NCBI RefSeq assembly: GCF_019393635.1
Contig: NC_057861.1
Location: 194,649,526 to 194,713,525, forward strand
Length of the DNA stretch: 64,000 bases
From: Dromiciops gliroides
Taxonomy: Eukaryota > Chordata > Mammalia > Microbiotheria > Microbiotheriidae
Direction: 5' to 3'
How positions within the stretch are numbered: the first letter of the stretch is position 1; every line of letters begins with the position of its first letter. Below the pieces are notes generated by a model. The model worked only from the letters and a program-made list of their open reading frames with translations. It searched no databases and was not told where the DNA came from. Shown here in pieces: positions 22,829 through 34,987 of this stretch. Made by a program: the position numbers and the translations under genes.

Positions 22829-22981
22829 GGGGCAGCTAGGTGGCGCAGTGGTTAAAGCACCGACCCTGGATTCAGGAGGACCTGAGTTCAAATCTGGCCT
22901 CAGACACTTGACACTTACTAGCTGTGTGATCCTGGGCAAGTCACTTAACCCCCATTGCCCCCCCACACACACACACAAAAA
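22829..22981 (+). mobile_element. WSINE1-like SINE
   Basis: Full-length copy. The tail is a C-run plus (CA)n instead of poly-A. TSD GGTGGATCCC lies at 22818-22827 and 22982-22991. Confidence 0.94.
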
Positions 22982-22991
22982 GGTGGATCCC

Positions 22992-24597
22992 TGCCTCAAT
23001 GCCAACTCTTCCAGTGACTTAAATGTAGCTATTGATACCTCTTCCTAGAGAAGACCTAGTAAAGATATCCACTCTACTATACAGAGATGAGAAAATAAAT
23101 CAATATCTCTCTTCTCTAGTTCTGAGTCCCCAGTCAGAGATCTCACACTGGCAAAATATTGTAGTTATAAATATATTTTCTCCCTCCCAGAGGTTCCCAA
23201 ATCACACTTTTTGATGCTGCATTCAAATGATAATCACAGATTAGCAATTCAAGCTGTTAGTATGTTTAATTCATTTGCCATTTTAAGATAAATATGATGT
23301 TTTAACACAGAAATTTTAAACAAACTTTTAATGAACAAAGATAAATCTTCAGTGAGGGTCACAGGCTCACCTCTTGGAAGAGAGAGAAAAGGAAGAAAGA
23401 CGATGGAGAGTCATCAACTTTAGTCTCATATTTCAACAGTTTTTGGAAATGGAAGCTCTGCCTTGATGTGTCTCATGACTTCAGAATCTGGTCCATGCAA
23501 CTCCACAGTTACAAGCCCTCTCTCACATTCATGGAGGTCAATCCTCTGTCATTTCTCCCCTGTAGCTTCAGTGTGGTTCTCAGGGATACTCAATTTCTCT
23601 TTTCTCATGAGTCCAAAGGCTGAGAGGTACTACATTATGAAGGTAGCTTGTGCCTCATATCAGCACCTTCCATTGAATCTCAAGGTCAATAAACACTCCC
23701 TAAGAGTAAAAGGAATAAGAAAACTGGGAGGTCTCTTCATGAAGCCAGCATGTATTCATATCTAGTATATTGGTTTCCTTGAAGAAGTGGCCAATACGGT
23801 TCCACCTTTAATTTTCCAAATGTCAGAAGTAAGAGGCTAGGCAATGGCCAACCCAATAATATGAAATTGAGGAAGTGGACCTAAAATTTTCAAAAATATA
23901 AATTATAGTTTCATTGGGTGAAATGGGCCAAACCATGAGGATTTTGGAGAAAACATCAATACATTTACTAGTAAACTAAATGTAAAAATATCCCAACAAA
24001 GTAGAATTACTATGAGTAAAAGTAAACAATACATTTACAACTACCTTTTCAGTAGAATAAATGTCATGGAGTAACTTCATTCAGTTCAATAATAATAATA
24101 AAACCAAGTAAGATACGAGTTAAAGGAAAATCAGAGCAGATTGGAATTTTCATTTCAGACACTTATGGAAACATATAGAGTACCATAAGACAGAAAAGAA
24201 CTGATTACTTGGGTAGAAATGATAGAAACCTTTGGGAGATGGGATGGGGAGGTAACCACTTACTCTTAGAATTTGTGGTAAAGGACAAGAAAACTAGCCC
24301 TAATCTGCTATGCTCACAAAATTTTGGGAAAACAGACTCTAACTGTAGAAAGTGTAGCAAGAGGATCAAAAAAGGGCTTGGGATGTCTTTAGTTAAGGCT
24401 GAAGGTCTATGATTTTCTGAGTCTGTGATTTTATTAATGTCAGGAACATGGTCATCGCTGAACATTTCATAGCTATTAATTAGATATTAATTTCTATATC
24501 TCAAATTATTCCTCAACTTGAATTTTAGCAAAATTTCATAAGTCTAGCCTGCTTATAATGAAGGAAACTTTTACTTACTGAAGCTGAATATTCCTAT
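22992..24597. other. Mostly unique DNA
   Basis: No confident gene. The minus strand of 23340-23840 gives a few peptide-like runs (e.g. TSDIWKIKGGTVLATSS, VTVELHGPDSEVMRHIKAEL) broken by stops. This could be a very old retrocopy, but I cannot identify a parent. Confidence 0.35.
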
Positions 24598-24855
24598 TAC
24601 AGCTAGGTGGCATAGAGGATAGAGCACAGGACTTGGAGTCAGGAAGACTTGAGATCAAATCCTCCCTCAGACACTTTACAATCTATGTGACCCTAAGCAA
24701 GTTATTTAAACTCTCTATGCCTCAGTTTTCTCACATTTAAAATGAAGGTAATTATAACACTGACCTCAGAGAGTAGTAATTGTTGTGAGTTAACATATAA
24801 GTAAAGTATATTGCAAACTTTGAAATGCTATATAAATGCTAGTGAATATTATTGT
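24598..24855 (+). mobile_element. MIR/CORE-SINE, near full length
   Basis: Head 'cagctaggtggcatagaggatagagc', body 'gacttgagatcaaatcctccctcagacacttt', then 'gcctcagttttctcacatttaaaatgaaggtaat' and the tail 'gaaatgctatataaatgctagtgaatatt'. Confidence 0.75.
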
Positions 24856-25364
24856 TGCTATAATTATGTCCAGAATAGTACAATTGAATCTCGAAAAAAA
24901 CCAAAACAATTTCACAAGAGAATCTACTACCTATCAATCGATAAGTCTAAGTCATTTATTTTTTATGCCTTCATTCAATTACATTCTGGCAGTTAAATGT
25001 TTACTATAATGAGATACTTTAAATAAACACAATGTCCTAAAACAGATTTTCTTGTCATGTTAATTTTATAGTATATTACAATGAAAATCTCAACAATATG
25101 CAGTGCCAAATAATTATATATTCCCTTTCCTTAAAAGATTGCTCAGGTTTTAGTGAAAGATTAGGATGATAATTTTGAAGAGTACCTTAAAAATGAAAGC
25201 AAATAGAATATAATTTTAGAAATGTAGTTACCTTGTAACTTAGTCTACCTCCTGCTTAGGTAGAATTTTGAGGTTCTTCACTATCCAATGTTAATAATTT
25301 GAGAGAGGAACTTGAGAAATCTGGTTCATAGGATTTAAAGCTGCAAGAAATATTAGAGATCACA

Positions 25365-25500
25365 TAAACTATTTTATTTTTTTAGATTAGATGAGAAAAA
25401 TAAAGGCCCAAGAGGGTACAGGACTCATCCATTGTCACATAGGTAGTAAGAAACATTGACTGAGTTTGAACTTAGATCTCCTGACTCAAAATCTTTTTTT
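25365..25500 (-). mobile_element. MIR, antisense
   Basis: 'gatgagaaaaataaaggcccaagagggtacaggactcatcc...gtcacataggtagtaagaaac...gtttgaacttagatctcctgactc'. Confidence 0.65.
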
Positions 25501-25514
25501 CTTTCTATAATAGA

Positions 25515-25720
25515 AGGCAGATTAGTATAATGGAAGGAGCATTGTACTTGGACTCAAGAAGATCCAGGCTAAAATCCCACCACTAATATTTATTAGTTAA
25601 GTGATCTTGGGAAAATCACATTTCTAAGTCTGTTTTATCATCTCTGGAAGACAGATACTAATACCTTAATTAGTTGCTATAAATTGTTTTTGCAATTTTT
25701 AACCCTTAAAAATAAAGATC
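25515..25720 (+). mobile_element. MIR
   Basis: 'gattagtataatggaaggagcattgtacttggactc', 'gatcttgggaaaatcacatttctaagtctgttttatcatc'. It sits in opposite orientation immediately after the previous MIR. Confidence 0.65.
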
Positions 25721-25729
25721 AATAAAATA

Positions 25730-27830
25730 AAAATAAAGATCAATTAGTAACATTACTATACCGCAGGTACCACTATCTCTATTTATATATCTACTGAACA
25801 ATTTTTTTTTGTCAATTCTTTTCTCCCCGTTTCTCTTTAGCTATAAAATTAGGCTAATAATACTAATAGCTTACATCACAGAGATTGGTGGTGGAGGAAC
25901 AGGATACCATACTGTTCTTATCTAGGGCACATATGAGGTTCACTCATATTGAGTTACAAAACTGATCTTTATAAAGGAAAATACTAGCAACAAAATTTTT
26001 CATTTGACATTTTCCCAAGGTTCCCAGTTCCTTGTGGGGGTGGCCACATTTCAAAATGCAAGTGGAAGACACCATGTTTGGATTCAGCATAAAAACACAG
26101 CTTCTGGGAGAAAAAAAGGCTGCTTTCTCTATAGGATAAAACAGGGTCATTTTAACTTGTACTGTATTGTCCCTAGAAATATCACCTGATTTTTGGAAGG
26201 ACATTAGAATACAAGAATTATCATGAGACAAGAAACAATTATCCATCTAAATCAATACCCTGTCCGACAGTGGCCAGTGGAAGGCATTAGAGAAAGGCAT
26301 TAAGGTCCCAAGAGTACACCTCATTTCCCATTAGCAAGGTAATGGTAGGCCTGGAGTGGTACAGTACAGTCATTGTGTACACGAAGGCACCTACATACCC
26401 TCCTCTGAATGATCTTAGATACTAGAATTACGGACAAATGACCTTTAGGGTTCTTTTGTTGTTGTTGTTTTGTTCTCCACCACTTTTGCTAGCGCCAATA
26501 TTTTTCTTACTCATTTAAATGTCTGGAATAACAAGTGTGCTGTGAGTCCTTCAGAAATTTGATAGACTCTTCCCTTCCTCTGTTCCCTTTCTGTCCTCAT
26601 CTCCCCTCCAGGAACCTTTGTTTTCTGGGGAACTCTGAATGTTTTGCCAAAGAAGAACGTTTATATTCTCTTAACCAATTGCTCTGGGAAATAGTAAAGG
26701 AGTTGGAGATGGCTTAGGCATGAGTAAAGTGGTCACTGTTAGTGTCCTAGTGACAAATGGAATTTTTTGGGACCCAGGAATTCTTTATTAGACTAGATTT
26801 GCAATGGTCTTATATAGATCCAGTGTTTTTCAAATGGTACTGGCTTTTAAATGACAGGCCCATTATTTCAGTGCAATTGAATGAAAGGGCATAAGTAACC
26901 ATTCAGAGCACAACTCTTTTATGATGCAGCCCCTATTGGTTATAAAAAACTAGTGATATCAGTAGAATTAAATCTTTCATTTACCAGGGTGAATAGACCA
27001 GAATGAACAAACAAGCATCTTCATTTTGTTCTTTTTTTTTTCTATTCAAGGGATTTTTTCCCCCTTCTGCACACTTAAGTTTTATTGGTAATTTTTTACA
27101 CACAGTGGAAGACACTGGATCCTTAGCAACAAGATCCAGTGATGTACAAAACAAAATTCATTTAATTTGACTCAGTGTATTACAAGCATTATAATCCCTC
27201 TTCTGATTTCAACATAATCGACTAATCTCATCTGCTCAGAGGGATAAGCCTTGTCTCAGCCATGATGACAGGCTTAGTGAATGATAAAAAATTAGGGCAT
27301 TCTCAATGCTTATATACTGTAACAACAGATAAGGCATGTGGATGAAGAACCAGCTACAGGTGGTTATTTATAGGAATGCACTAATTTAAGGAGTTAATGT
27401 TAGGTAGTTATAATGCCATCTACAATTAAATCATAGTTACACCAAATCATGGGAAAATCTCTCTGGCAAGGGAGAGGAGACTATGGAATTTCTGTCTTTA
27501 TTGGCTCATTTCAGAAAAGAAACATCTCAAGTATTCTATTGTCACAAGGCATCCTTAAGTAATACACTTATATTCCTTTTAGGGAACTATTTGTGTGATT
27601 AGTTTGGGAAAGGAGAACAACATTTTTTACCCTTTTTTCTTCAAACACAAAGAACTGGGAAGTTTTATTGCAATTTGCATTTCTATCTAGAAATTTATCA
27701 AACTGAAAGGTAAGAATCTTAGGTTGGATAAAACACCAGAGTAAAGTGATGCCTGATATTGTGTCATTAAGAAAACACAATTCTGTGCTGTGTACAGATT
27801 CCTAAATGTTCTATACTCAACCTTGTTTAG

Positions 27831-27874
<44 letters not shown>

Positions 27875-28250
27875 CATTCTTCTATTCTAGTTTATTTTAA
27901 GTATAATGAAATGAATGCTAAATAAAATGAAATTGTTCTCTTTACTACAGCCACATGAATAGTTTTATACCAGCTTTCTCAACTTGCCTTTAATGTATCA
28001 GAGTATCATCATGTCATATATATTCCTGCAGCAGATGTAATACACTAACATCTGCACATCAGAGCAGGATTAAATTAGACTATTGTAACACAAAACATAA
28101 ACAATTCTTTAAGAGTTCTTTATACAAAGTATCATATTTTCCACGGATAACTTGGGGCTAGCGGGAAATAAAAGGTTGAATAGAAAGCATCCCATAAAGT
28201 ATCAGGCATATCCTGGTTCTGGAGGCCCCAAATCCCAGGGAAAGGATTAC
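25730..28250. other. Unique non-coding DNA
   Basis: No repeat or gene recognised apart from the CA tract at 27832-27872. The frames present are short and lack a recognisable family. Confidence 0.45.
27832..27872. repeat. (CA)n microsatellite
   Basis: About 20 uninterrupted CA units ending CACGAC. Confidence 0.96.
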
Positions 28251-28254
28251 AGCA

Positions 28255-28435
28255 TGACAGATTTAGAAGTTGAAGGGAAGGCAGAGGTCTTACAGTCCAA
28301 GCCCCTCAATTTGCAAATGAAGAAACTAAGTCTAGGAATGTTAGGGGACTTGCTCATGGTCACATGAGTAATCAGTGGAAAAGCAAAGAATTGAGCCCAA
28401 TCTTTCCACTGCACCGTGTCACTTCCTCTACTGTT
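28255..28435 (-). mobile_element. MIR, antisense
   Basis: 'ttgcaaatgaagaaactaagtctaggaatgttaggggacttgctcatggtcacatgagtaat...ttgagcccaatctttccactgcaccg'. Confidence 0.7.
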
Positions 28436-29188
28436 GGTAGCTCTTTACCAAGTACTTATTTGACGACCCCTCAGATTCCTCGTCTCTCGAGTTTTCCACA
28501 TCATCCACAAACATGCTAATAATCCTCTTCCATGATCGAGAATTCTGCAATTTTTTCTAAGCACAACCCCCATTACCCCCTGGTGCCTTTCTTAGTCCCC
28601 CTATATGGATTTTTCATCCTCACTGAGACCTCCAGTCCTCTCCCTCAGTGCCTCTGAGTTCTTTATGGTTGCCCTAGCTTCACTTTCCTTCCTTCCTTTA
28701 CAGTTAATCATTTAGCTCTATACCATCCTCTACCATTTATCCTGCCAACACCCAACCACGGGGTATACCCACCATTTATTTTCCCCCTTTTTTTAGTCAT
28801 TAGAAAAAAAATCCAATTGTGCTGATAAGGACCATCACAAATTTATGCAATATACTGAAACAATGTCACCTGTCTACTCTTGTAAATTATTTATCCTTTC
28901 CTTTTCTCTCACTCCATATCTCCCCCTCCCAATCATTTGAGGGAATCACCTAATACTTTATTGAAAAAATAGATAATTCATCATGAGCTCCTTGTTTTTC
29001 CCTAATTCTATATTTAAAAACCCCTTTTTCTGATCATGTCCTTTGATACAGTCTCTGATGATGAGGTGACCCTTCTCCTCACCAAAAATCCACAACTCTA
29101 CTTGTGTCCTTAATTCCATTCCTTTCTGTCTCCTACAGAATCTGGTTCTAGCAATTATCATCTACCCAATTATCAATTTTCCCCTTCT

Positions 29189-29334
29189 GGGGCGGCTAGG
29201 TGGCACAGTGCATAAAGCACCGGCCCTGGAGTCAGGAGTACCTGAGTTCAAATCTGGCCTCAGACACTTAGCACTTACTAACTGTGTGACCCTGGGCAAG
29301 TCACTTAACCCCAATTGCCTCACAAAAAAAAAAA
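29189..29334 (+). mobile_element. WSINE1-like SINE in L2
   Basis: Full-length copy with identical 9-base TSD TCCCCTTCT (29180-29188 and 29335-29343). Confidence 0.94.
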
Positions 29335-29399
29335 TCCCCTTCTACTAGCTCCACCTGTACTATTTAAAAACACACTCAATTCTTACCTACCTTTAAAAT

Positions 29400-29422
29400 A
29401 AACAAAAACAAAAACAAAAACT
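29400..29422. repeat. (ACAAAA)n-type A-rich simple repeat
   Basis: Short A-rich repeat 'aacaaaaacaaaaacaaaaa' inside the L2. Confidence 0.8.
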
Positions 29423-30040
29423 CTTCACTTTACCTTACCAACCCCTCAAGGTATTATATTATATTTCCTCTTTCATGGCCCAGATCCTAGATAAAATCTG
29501 TCACATCCTCTCTCACTCCTCAACCCTTTCCAATCTTACTTGCACATAAATGAAATTACATTCTCCAAAGTTACCAATAATTTCTTTGTTGCCAGATCTT
29601 ATGACCTCTTCTCAGTCTTGATGTTCTTTGCCATACTTTTCTTTTGGATTCCTTCTCCTTTCCATTGTTTTTTATTTGATGATTATTTCTGTTTTCTGGT
29701 TCTCCTCCCACTTGTCTGACCACTCTGCCTCAGTCTTCTTTGATGTATCATCATAGATATTTCATTTATGACTGTGGGTATACTCTAGAGAGAGGTACTG
29801 ACATTATTCCTCTCTCTCAACTCTTTTTCCCTTGGTGATCACAGCAGGACTCATAAATTCAGTCAAATGTGTTGAGAACTCCTGACTATATATCCAGCCT
29901 TACTCTCTCTTAAGCCTTGCCAATTGGACATTTCCAGCTAAATATACTGTAGACATGCTAGTCTCAATATATACAAAAAGGCTATCCTGTAGAGGGGACT
30001 ACCATATTTCTAGTTATTCAGGTTTACAAGTTTGGTGATA

Positions 30041-30215
30041 AGGGGGGCAGCTCGGTGGTGCAGTGGATAAAGCACCAGCCTTGGATTCAGGAGGGCCTGA
30101 GTTCAAATTTGGCCTCAGATACTTACTAGCTGTGTGGCCCTGGTCAAGTCACTTAACCCTCATTGCCCCACAAAAAACCCCAACCAAACAAAACAACAAA
30201 CAAACAAACAAAAAA
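30041..30215 (+). mobile_element. WSINE1-like SINE in L2, perfect 15-bp TSD
   Basis: TSD ACAAGTTTGGTGATA at 30026-30040 and 30216-30230. It has a CAAA-type tail. A small internal gap after 'gcctcagata' removes part of the 'cttgacactt' segment. Confidence 0.95.
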
Positions 30216-30288
30216 ACAAGTTTGGTGATATCTGTGATGCCTCATTCTACCTCAATCTTCATATGCAACTAGCTTCTACTTATCAATT

Positions 30289-30771
30289 ATATGGGGCAAC
30301 TAGGTGGCACAGTAGAAAGAGAAGTGGGCCAGAAGTTGTAAGGACCTGAGTTCAAATCTCACCTCAGACACTTAGTTGTGTGACCCTGGGCAAGTCACTT
30401 AACACCAATTGCCTTTAACATCAAGGGCCATTTCCAGTCTTCCGGATATATATCTTGCTACTGGACCCAGATGGCTCTGAAGAAGAGAGGTTGATGACTG
30501 TGCACAGCCCTCCCTCACTTAAATCCAATTCCCTACAAGTAATGATATTGTACCCTGATGTCATGATCTTCTTCAAGAATGGAGGACAAGGGGGAAGCTA
30601 AGTAGCTCAGTGGATAAAGCACCAGCTCCGAATTCAGGAGGACCTGAGTTCAAATCTGTGACCTCAGACACTTGACACTTACTAGCTGTGTGACCCTGGG
30701 CAAGTCACTTAACCCTCATTGCCCCACAAAACAAAACAAATAAAACAAAAAAGAATGAAGCACAAACAACA
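30289..30771 (+). mobile_element. RTE-tailed SINE, itself hosting a nested SINE
   Basis: The SINE head ('ggggcaactaggtggcacagtag', 30293) joins an RTE tail ('ggatatatatcttgctactggacccagatggctctgaagaag...cctccctcacttaaatccaattccctacaag...gtcatgatcttcttcaagaatggaggacaa'). The composite is flanked by ACTTATCAATT (30278-30288 and 30772-30782). That shows head and tail moved as one unit. A second SINE occupies 30590-30750 within it. Confidence 0.88.
30590..30750 (+). mobile_element. WSINE1-like SINE nested in the RTE-tailed SINE
   Basis: Imperfect TSD AAGAATGGAGGACAA / AAGAATGAAGCACAA (30575-30589 and 30751-30765) lies within the host SINE's terminus. The head is mutated (GGGGGAAGCTAAGTAGCTCAG) and the tail is CAAAA-rich. 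Confidence 0.9.
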
Positions 30772-30944
30772 ACTTATCAATTCTACTGCAAAGCATCCCT
30801 AGTATCTGTTTCCTCTCTATCTATAGACTACCACCCTAGATCAGGTTTTCTTGATCTCTCACCTGTACTACTACATTAGCCTCCCAATTGTTATCCCTGC
30901 CATAAATCAAACCCGTGTATAAGTCATCCTCCATGCAGACAGTA

Positions 30945-31170
30945 GAGAATGGGACCTGAAACCAAGAAGAACTAAGTTCAAATCCAGCCTTAAATACTTC
31001 CTAGGAGTGTGACCTTGAGTAAGTCGCTTGACCTCTGTTTGCCATAGTTTCCTCAATTGTAAAATGGGAATAATAATAGCACCTAGCTTCCAGGATTGTT
31101 GTGAGGATCAGATAAGAATATCAGTAAAACACTAAACATCTTAGGCATTATGTAAATATTAACTCTTGTA
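30945..31170 (+). mobile_element. MIR
   Basis: 'ctaagttcaaatccagccttaaatacttcctaggagtgtgacc', 'cctcaattgtaaaatgggaataataatagcacctagcttccaggattgttgtgagg'. Confidence 0.75.
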
Positions 31171-31299
31171 GTGGATAGAGTGCTGTCCAGGTCATTCCCC
31201 GCCATGTCTGAAAAATACTCCTTCCTTACCCCTGTCTTATACAGCTCAATTTCCTTCTAAGCTTAGAGCAAGTTCACCTACATAAGGCCTATTCTTATT

Positions 31300-31465
31300 T
31301 TCTTTTTTCTTTTCTTTTCTTTTTTTTTTTTGCAGGCAATGGGGGTTAAGTGACTTACCCAGGCTCACACAGCTAGTAAGTGTCAAGTGTCTGAGGCCAG
31401 ATTTGAACTCAGGTACTCCAGAATCCAGGGCCGGTGCTTTAACCACTGCACCATCTAGCTGCCCC
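31300..31465 (-). mobile_element. WSINE1-like SINE, antisense
   Basis: Body and head are complete, ending GCCCC at 31465. The T-rich tail (TCTTTTTTCTTTTCTTTTC) merges with flanking pyrimidines, so the TSD cannot be read. Confidence 0.92.
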
Positions 31466-31477
31466 TTTCTTTTTAAC

Positions 31478-32550
31478 TTTTTTAAAAATTTATTTAATTT
31501 TTATTTCTTTTTTTCTGTTTAGAATTTTATTTTCCAAATTACATATAAAAACAAATTTTTACATCATTTTTTAAAAACTTTGTATTTGTGGTAAAAAGTT
31601 TTAACAGTCGGTTAGCGATAATGGAGAGACGCCAGTTTTTTTAAGGACCACCCTTTCGGGGAGGAGACCAACGGCATGAGCTATGCATCCCAGACTGCCT
31701 GCTACGCACTCGACTTCCAGGGTGCGAGCTTAAAAGGCAAGGAGAGAATGGAAGTGGGGGCTTTTTCCTGCTCTGCTGGTCTCCTGACTGCGCTGAACAG
31801 ACAGACACTGACTGGAGTTCGACTTGGCCCGGCTCGCGGTTAGCAGCAGCACACATTTGACACGGTCTCTCTCTCTCCCCAAAGGTGGCCTTGGGCTTTT
31901 GGTGAGTTTTATACGGAATATAGACTAAGCTTAGACTTAAGATGATTTGTATTGTATTGTATTCCTACTTTCCTATCCCTCTAATCAACATCACCTGGTA
32001 ACTACCATACAATAAAAGCTCTAACTAGAAAACCAGAAGCTTCTTCCATTTACTAGTCTGGGTGATAAATTAAGGGAAAGGTTAAAGAGGGGAGATTTAT
32101 GATCTAATATCCAATTTTAGATCTCACATATTCCAACTTCTCTTCCTCCTCCTTTCCCACCCCCCATGCCTAAGAATTCAAGCAATTCAATATAAGTTAT
32201 ACATGAGTAGTCATGGAGAACATCTCCACATTAGCTAGGTTGTGAGAGAAAACAGATAAAAACAAAACTTCAGATTAGGAACTGTCAAAAAAATTATGCT
32301 TCAATCTGTTTTCAGATACCATCCATTCTTTCTCTGTAGATGGATTGCAATTTTCCTAAGTCCTTCAGGGTTATATTGGATCATTGCATTGCTGAAAATA
32401 ACCACGTGCTTCCCAGCAGATCATCTTACACTATTGCTATTATTTTGTATACGGTACATTTCACTCTGCTACAGTTCATGTAGGTCTTTCCAGGTTTTTC
32501 TTATAGCATCCTGTTCATCATAACCTTTATATAGGATGTTAAACTTGACA
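31478..32550 (-). mobile_element. L1 3' UTR, antisense, split by an LTR
   Basis: Left part: 'tttctgtttagaattttattttccaaattacatataaaaacaa'. After the LTR: 'gcctaagaattcaagcaattcaatataagttatacatg' and 'ttatattggatcattgcattgctgaaaataaccacgtg...catgtaggtctttccaggtttttc'. Both sides are the L1 3' region also seen at 20695-21190. Confidence 0.75.
31587..32128 (+). mobile_element. Solo LTR, family B, 4-bp TSD TATT
   Basis: Starts TGTGGTAAAAAG and ends TTTTAGATCTCACA. It is flanked by TATT (31583-31586 and 32129-32132), and is 542 bp. A G+C-richer core (31680-31860) and a polyadenylation signal AATAAA at 32011-32016 are visible. A TTAAAAG box near 31731 may act as TATA. The shorter, inverted relative at 36321 shares both ends. 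Inserted in an L1 3' UTR. Confidence 0.92.
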
Positions 32551-32589
32551 AAGAATTTTCTTCACAATAGCCCAGCAAAGTAGGTAACA

Positions 32590-32985
32590 AACGTTTTGCC
32601 ATTATAATCAATCATCATAACTGTTTCCCTCTATCCTATTCCCTTCCCATTATATTTACTCTATTTTCTATCTTATTTCACCCTATTCCTCCTCAAAAGT
32701 GTTTTGTTTCTGATGGCTCCCTCACCTGCTCTGCCCTCCCTTCTTTCACCCTTTCCTCCTTATCCTCTTCCCCTCCTACTTTCCTGTAGGATTAGATAGA
32801 TTACTCCTCCCAATTGGGTGTGTATGTTATTCTCTCCTTGATCCAACTGTGATGAGATTAAGGTCTTTGAGCTAATTCTGTGTTCTAAATTTTTCTTCCT
32901 CTCCATAAAATCAAGCAATTCAATGTAAGTCATACACATAAGGGCTATTCTGATCTCCACAACTGCTTAGAAATGACTTTGTGTA
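32590..32985 (-). mobile_element. L1-related non-coding sequence, antisense
   Basis: 'tgtaggattagatagattactcctcccaattgggtgtgtatgttattctctccttgatccaactgtgatgagattaagg' reads like marsupial L1 untranslated sequence I have met next to L1 ends. Assignment is from memory. Confidence 0.4.
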
Positions 32986-33354
32986 TATTTTGCAGAGTGA
33001 GCGCTATTTGGCTTTTGTTCTAGCACCTCGCACTGTACCTGGCAAACAATAATCACTTTATAATTGCCTTTTGAATGAATAAGTGAATGAACATTTTATT
33101 AGAGCAGTACATTCTGAGAAACTTGAATTATATTAGTCATGTAGAAATAAATATAAAACAGAATATTCCAACTTTCTTTCTCCAAACTTTAAGCTGTTTT
33201 TGTCTTGCTTTTTTCAGGACTCTTCTAACTTCAAATTCTATCCTATCCAGTACAGGTGCTAAATATAGCATCAACATCTCATTTCTTAGTTTCTCTCATA
33301 AGAATTTTTTTTTCATATTTTGAGGTCTGTCCACATTGATCCACCTGGCTAATG

Positions 33355-33540
33355 GCTTCTAGCCATGGCTCAGACACTTGCTAGTCAGATGACTGTGGGC
33401 AAGTCACTTAACCTAGGCTTTCCAGTTTTCTCATCCATAAAATGGGGATGGTAGGAAGTTCAAATGAGATAATAATTGTATAGCACTTAATATATGTTTG
33501 GCAAATATAAACATTATGTAAATGTTAACTCTTCTTATTG
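33355..33540 (+). mobile_element. MIR
   Basis: 'gctcagacacttgctagtcagatgactgtgggcaagtcac', 'tttctcatccataaaatggggatggtagg', tail 'aaacattatgtaaatgttaactcttc'. Confidence 0.75.
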
Positions 33541-33636
33541 CCCTCCTTTTCAAAAAGAGGAAACAAATGACATTTAGTCCAACTTTTCCTAATCATCTCT
33601 TCAGTGTTACTCTAAATAAGAAAACTTTCTATTCTT

Positions 33637-33771
33637 TTTTTTTTTTAAGTGAGGCAATTGGGGTTAAGTGACTTGCCCAGGGTCACATAGCTAGTAAGTG
33701 TTAAGTGTCTGAGGCTGGATTTGAACTCAGGTACTCCTGACTCCAGGGCCAGTGCTCTATTCACTGTGCCA
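33637..33771 (-). mobile_element. WSINE1-like SINE, antisense, slightly 5' truncated
   Basis: Stops at 'tcactgtgcca', so the first ~12 bases of the head are absent. TSD TTCTATTCTT is at 33627-33636 and 33773-33782. Confidence 0.93.
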
Positions 33772-34354
33772 CTTCTATTCTTAAAAGAAACCTAGGACCT
33801 TATTGAATCCCCTCTAAATACACAATAACATGAGTATAGAGAGATTTCTTTACATTTTCTCATAAAAATGAATTCAGTAACTTATTTTTCTGTATCACAA
33901 ATCCCTAGTCACATCAGTATTGTCTGGAGTACTTAGTCTGCATATAAATGGGTTATTTGGGGGTGGGACTGTGACATATGGATAAGTATTCAATCAATAC
34001 ATTTCCAAATAATAGTATCATCATAAGCATGCCATTTGCCCAGGATTTCTTAGGATGGATTATCTATATTTGCTATTTCTATATTCTGAGCATTCCCAGG
34101 GTACTTAATTTTATACTTGAAAAAGGTAAAAATAAAGTTAAAATTTCAGGAAGACTGAAACTCAGAAAGACCCTGTCAGACTTCTAGTTAGTGATAATAT
34201 TTTTGACTAGTTTAGGCAGTGTCATAGTAACAATCTCAGGCAAAATAATCAATCTTTGGAGGCAGATAGTTCTTTTTTAAGGCAGCTCCTCTTTTTGCAT
34301 TTGGACTATCTTACTAATAGAAATGAATAAAAGCAAGGTACTGTGATAAAAATC

Positions 34355-34803
34355 TGTGATAAAGATAAACTGAGGCACAAAGTTCTGAGCAGAATCATTT
34401 ATTATCAAGGTTAGCAGGTGCCAATAAATGAGATGCCAAGCCCCTCAGTGGTCTCAGTGCATTAGAGCGGATAAACCAGTCTTCTATACAGTCGGTAAAG
34501 GTACAATGTGGTCTTACAATCAGCATGATCATGCTGACTTTGCAAAAGGGGGTTTCTGAAGTCCAGGGTAAAGAGAAAACACAGAATCAGTCAACATCCT
34601 CTGGAAAGTGTGAAAGGTCCTGTGTTAGAGATCCCCTATGGGGGGGGGGGGGTGGTGGTAGGCCTGTAGCCAGCAGAATACCTTATGACCACATTGACTA
34701 ATCATCCGTTCTCCCTTATAGGTAAAACAGATTTAATCTCAGAAATGAAGAAGTTAAACTCTTATAAAGAAGTCAAACTATCTCATAGACTCTAATGTTA
34801 ACA
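34355..34803 (-). mobile_element. Solo LTR, family C, 4-bp TSD AATC
   Basis: Plus-strand bounds are TGTGATAAAGATAAAC...CTAATGTTAACA, flanked by AATC (34351-34354 and 34804-34807). It is 449 bp. An AATAAA signal reads on the minus strand (34398-34403), which sets the orientation. It contains a 13-base G run at 34640-34652. I see no other copy in the window, so the LTR call rests on the terminal TG/CA, the TSD and the poly(A) signal. Confidence 0.75.
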
Positions 34804-34817
34804 AATCAAACTGTGGG

Positions 34818-34974
34818 GGTTTTGTTTGTTTGTTTGTTTTTGCTGGACAATGAGGGTTAAGTGCCTTGCCCAGGGTCACACAGCTAATGTGTCAAGTGTC
34901 TGAGGCTGGATTTGAACTCAGGTCCTTCTGACACCAGGGCTGTTGCTTTATCCACTGCACCACCTAGCTGTCCC
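34818..34974 (-). mobile_element. WSINE1-like SINE, antisense
   Basis: Tail TTTTGTTTGTTTG, body, then the head ending GTCCC at 34974. A short repeat AAACTGT occurs on both sides. Confidence 0.92.
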
Positions 34975-34987
34975 AAAACTGTCTTTT

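Larger units (their letters stand above)
28440..31255 (+). mobile_element. Long L2 LINE, ORF2 part, with four SINE insertions and a MIR
   Basis: Pyrimidine-rich L2 coding relic: 'ccaattggacatttccagctaaatatactgtagacatgctag', 'ttctactgcaaagcatccctagtatctgtttcctctc', 'gatctctcacctgtactactacattagcctcccaattg'. These correspond in order to L2 ORF2. It is interrupted by SINEs at 29189, 30041, 30289 and 30590, and by a MIR near 30945. The last L2-like piece is about 31190-31255. Confidence 0.7.

Noticed and set aside
23340..23840. Possible old processed pseudogene, minus strand
   Set aside because: Peptide-like runs exist but I could not match a parent, and no A tail or TSD is clear.
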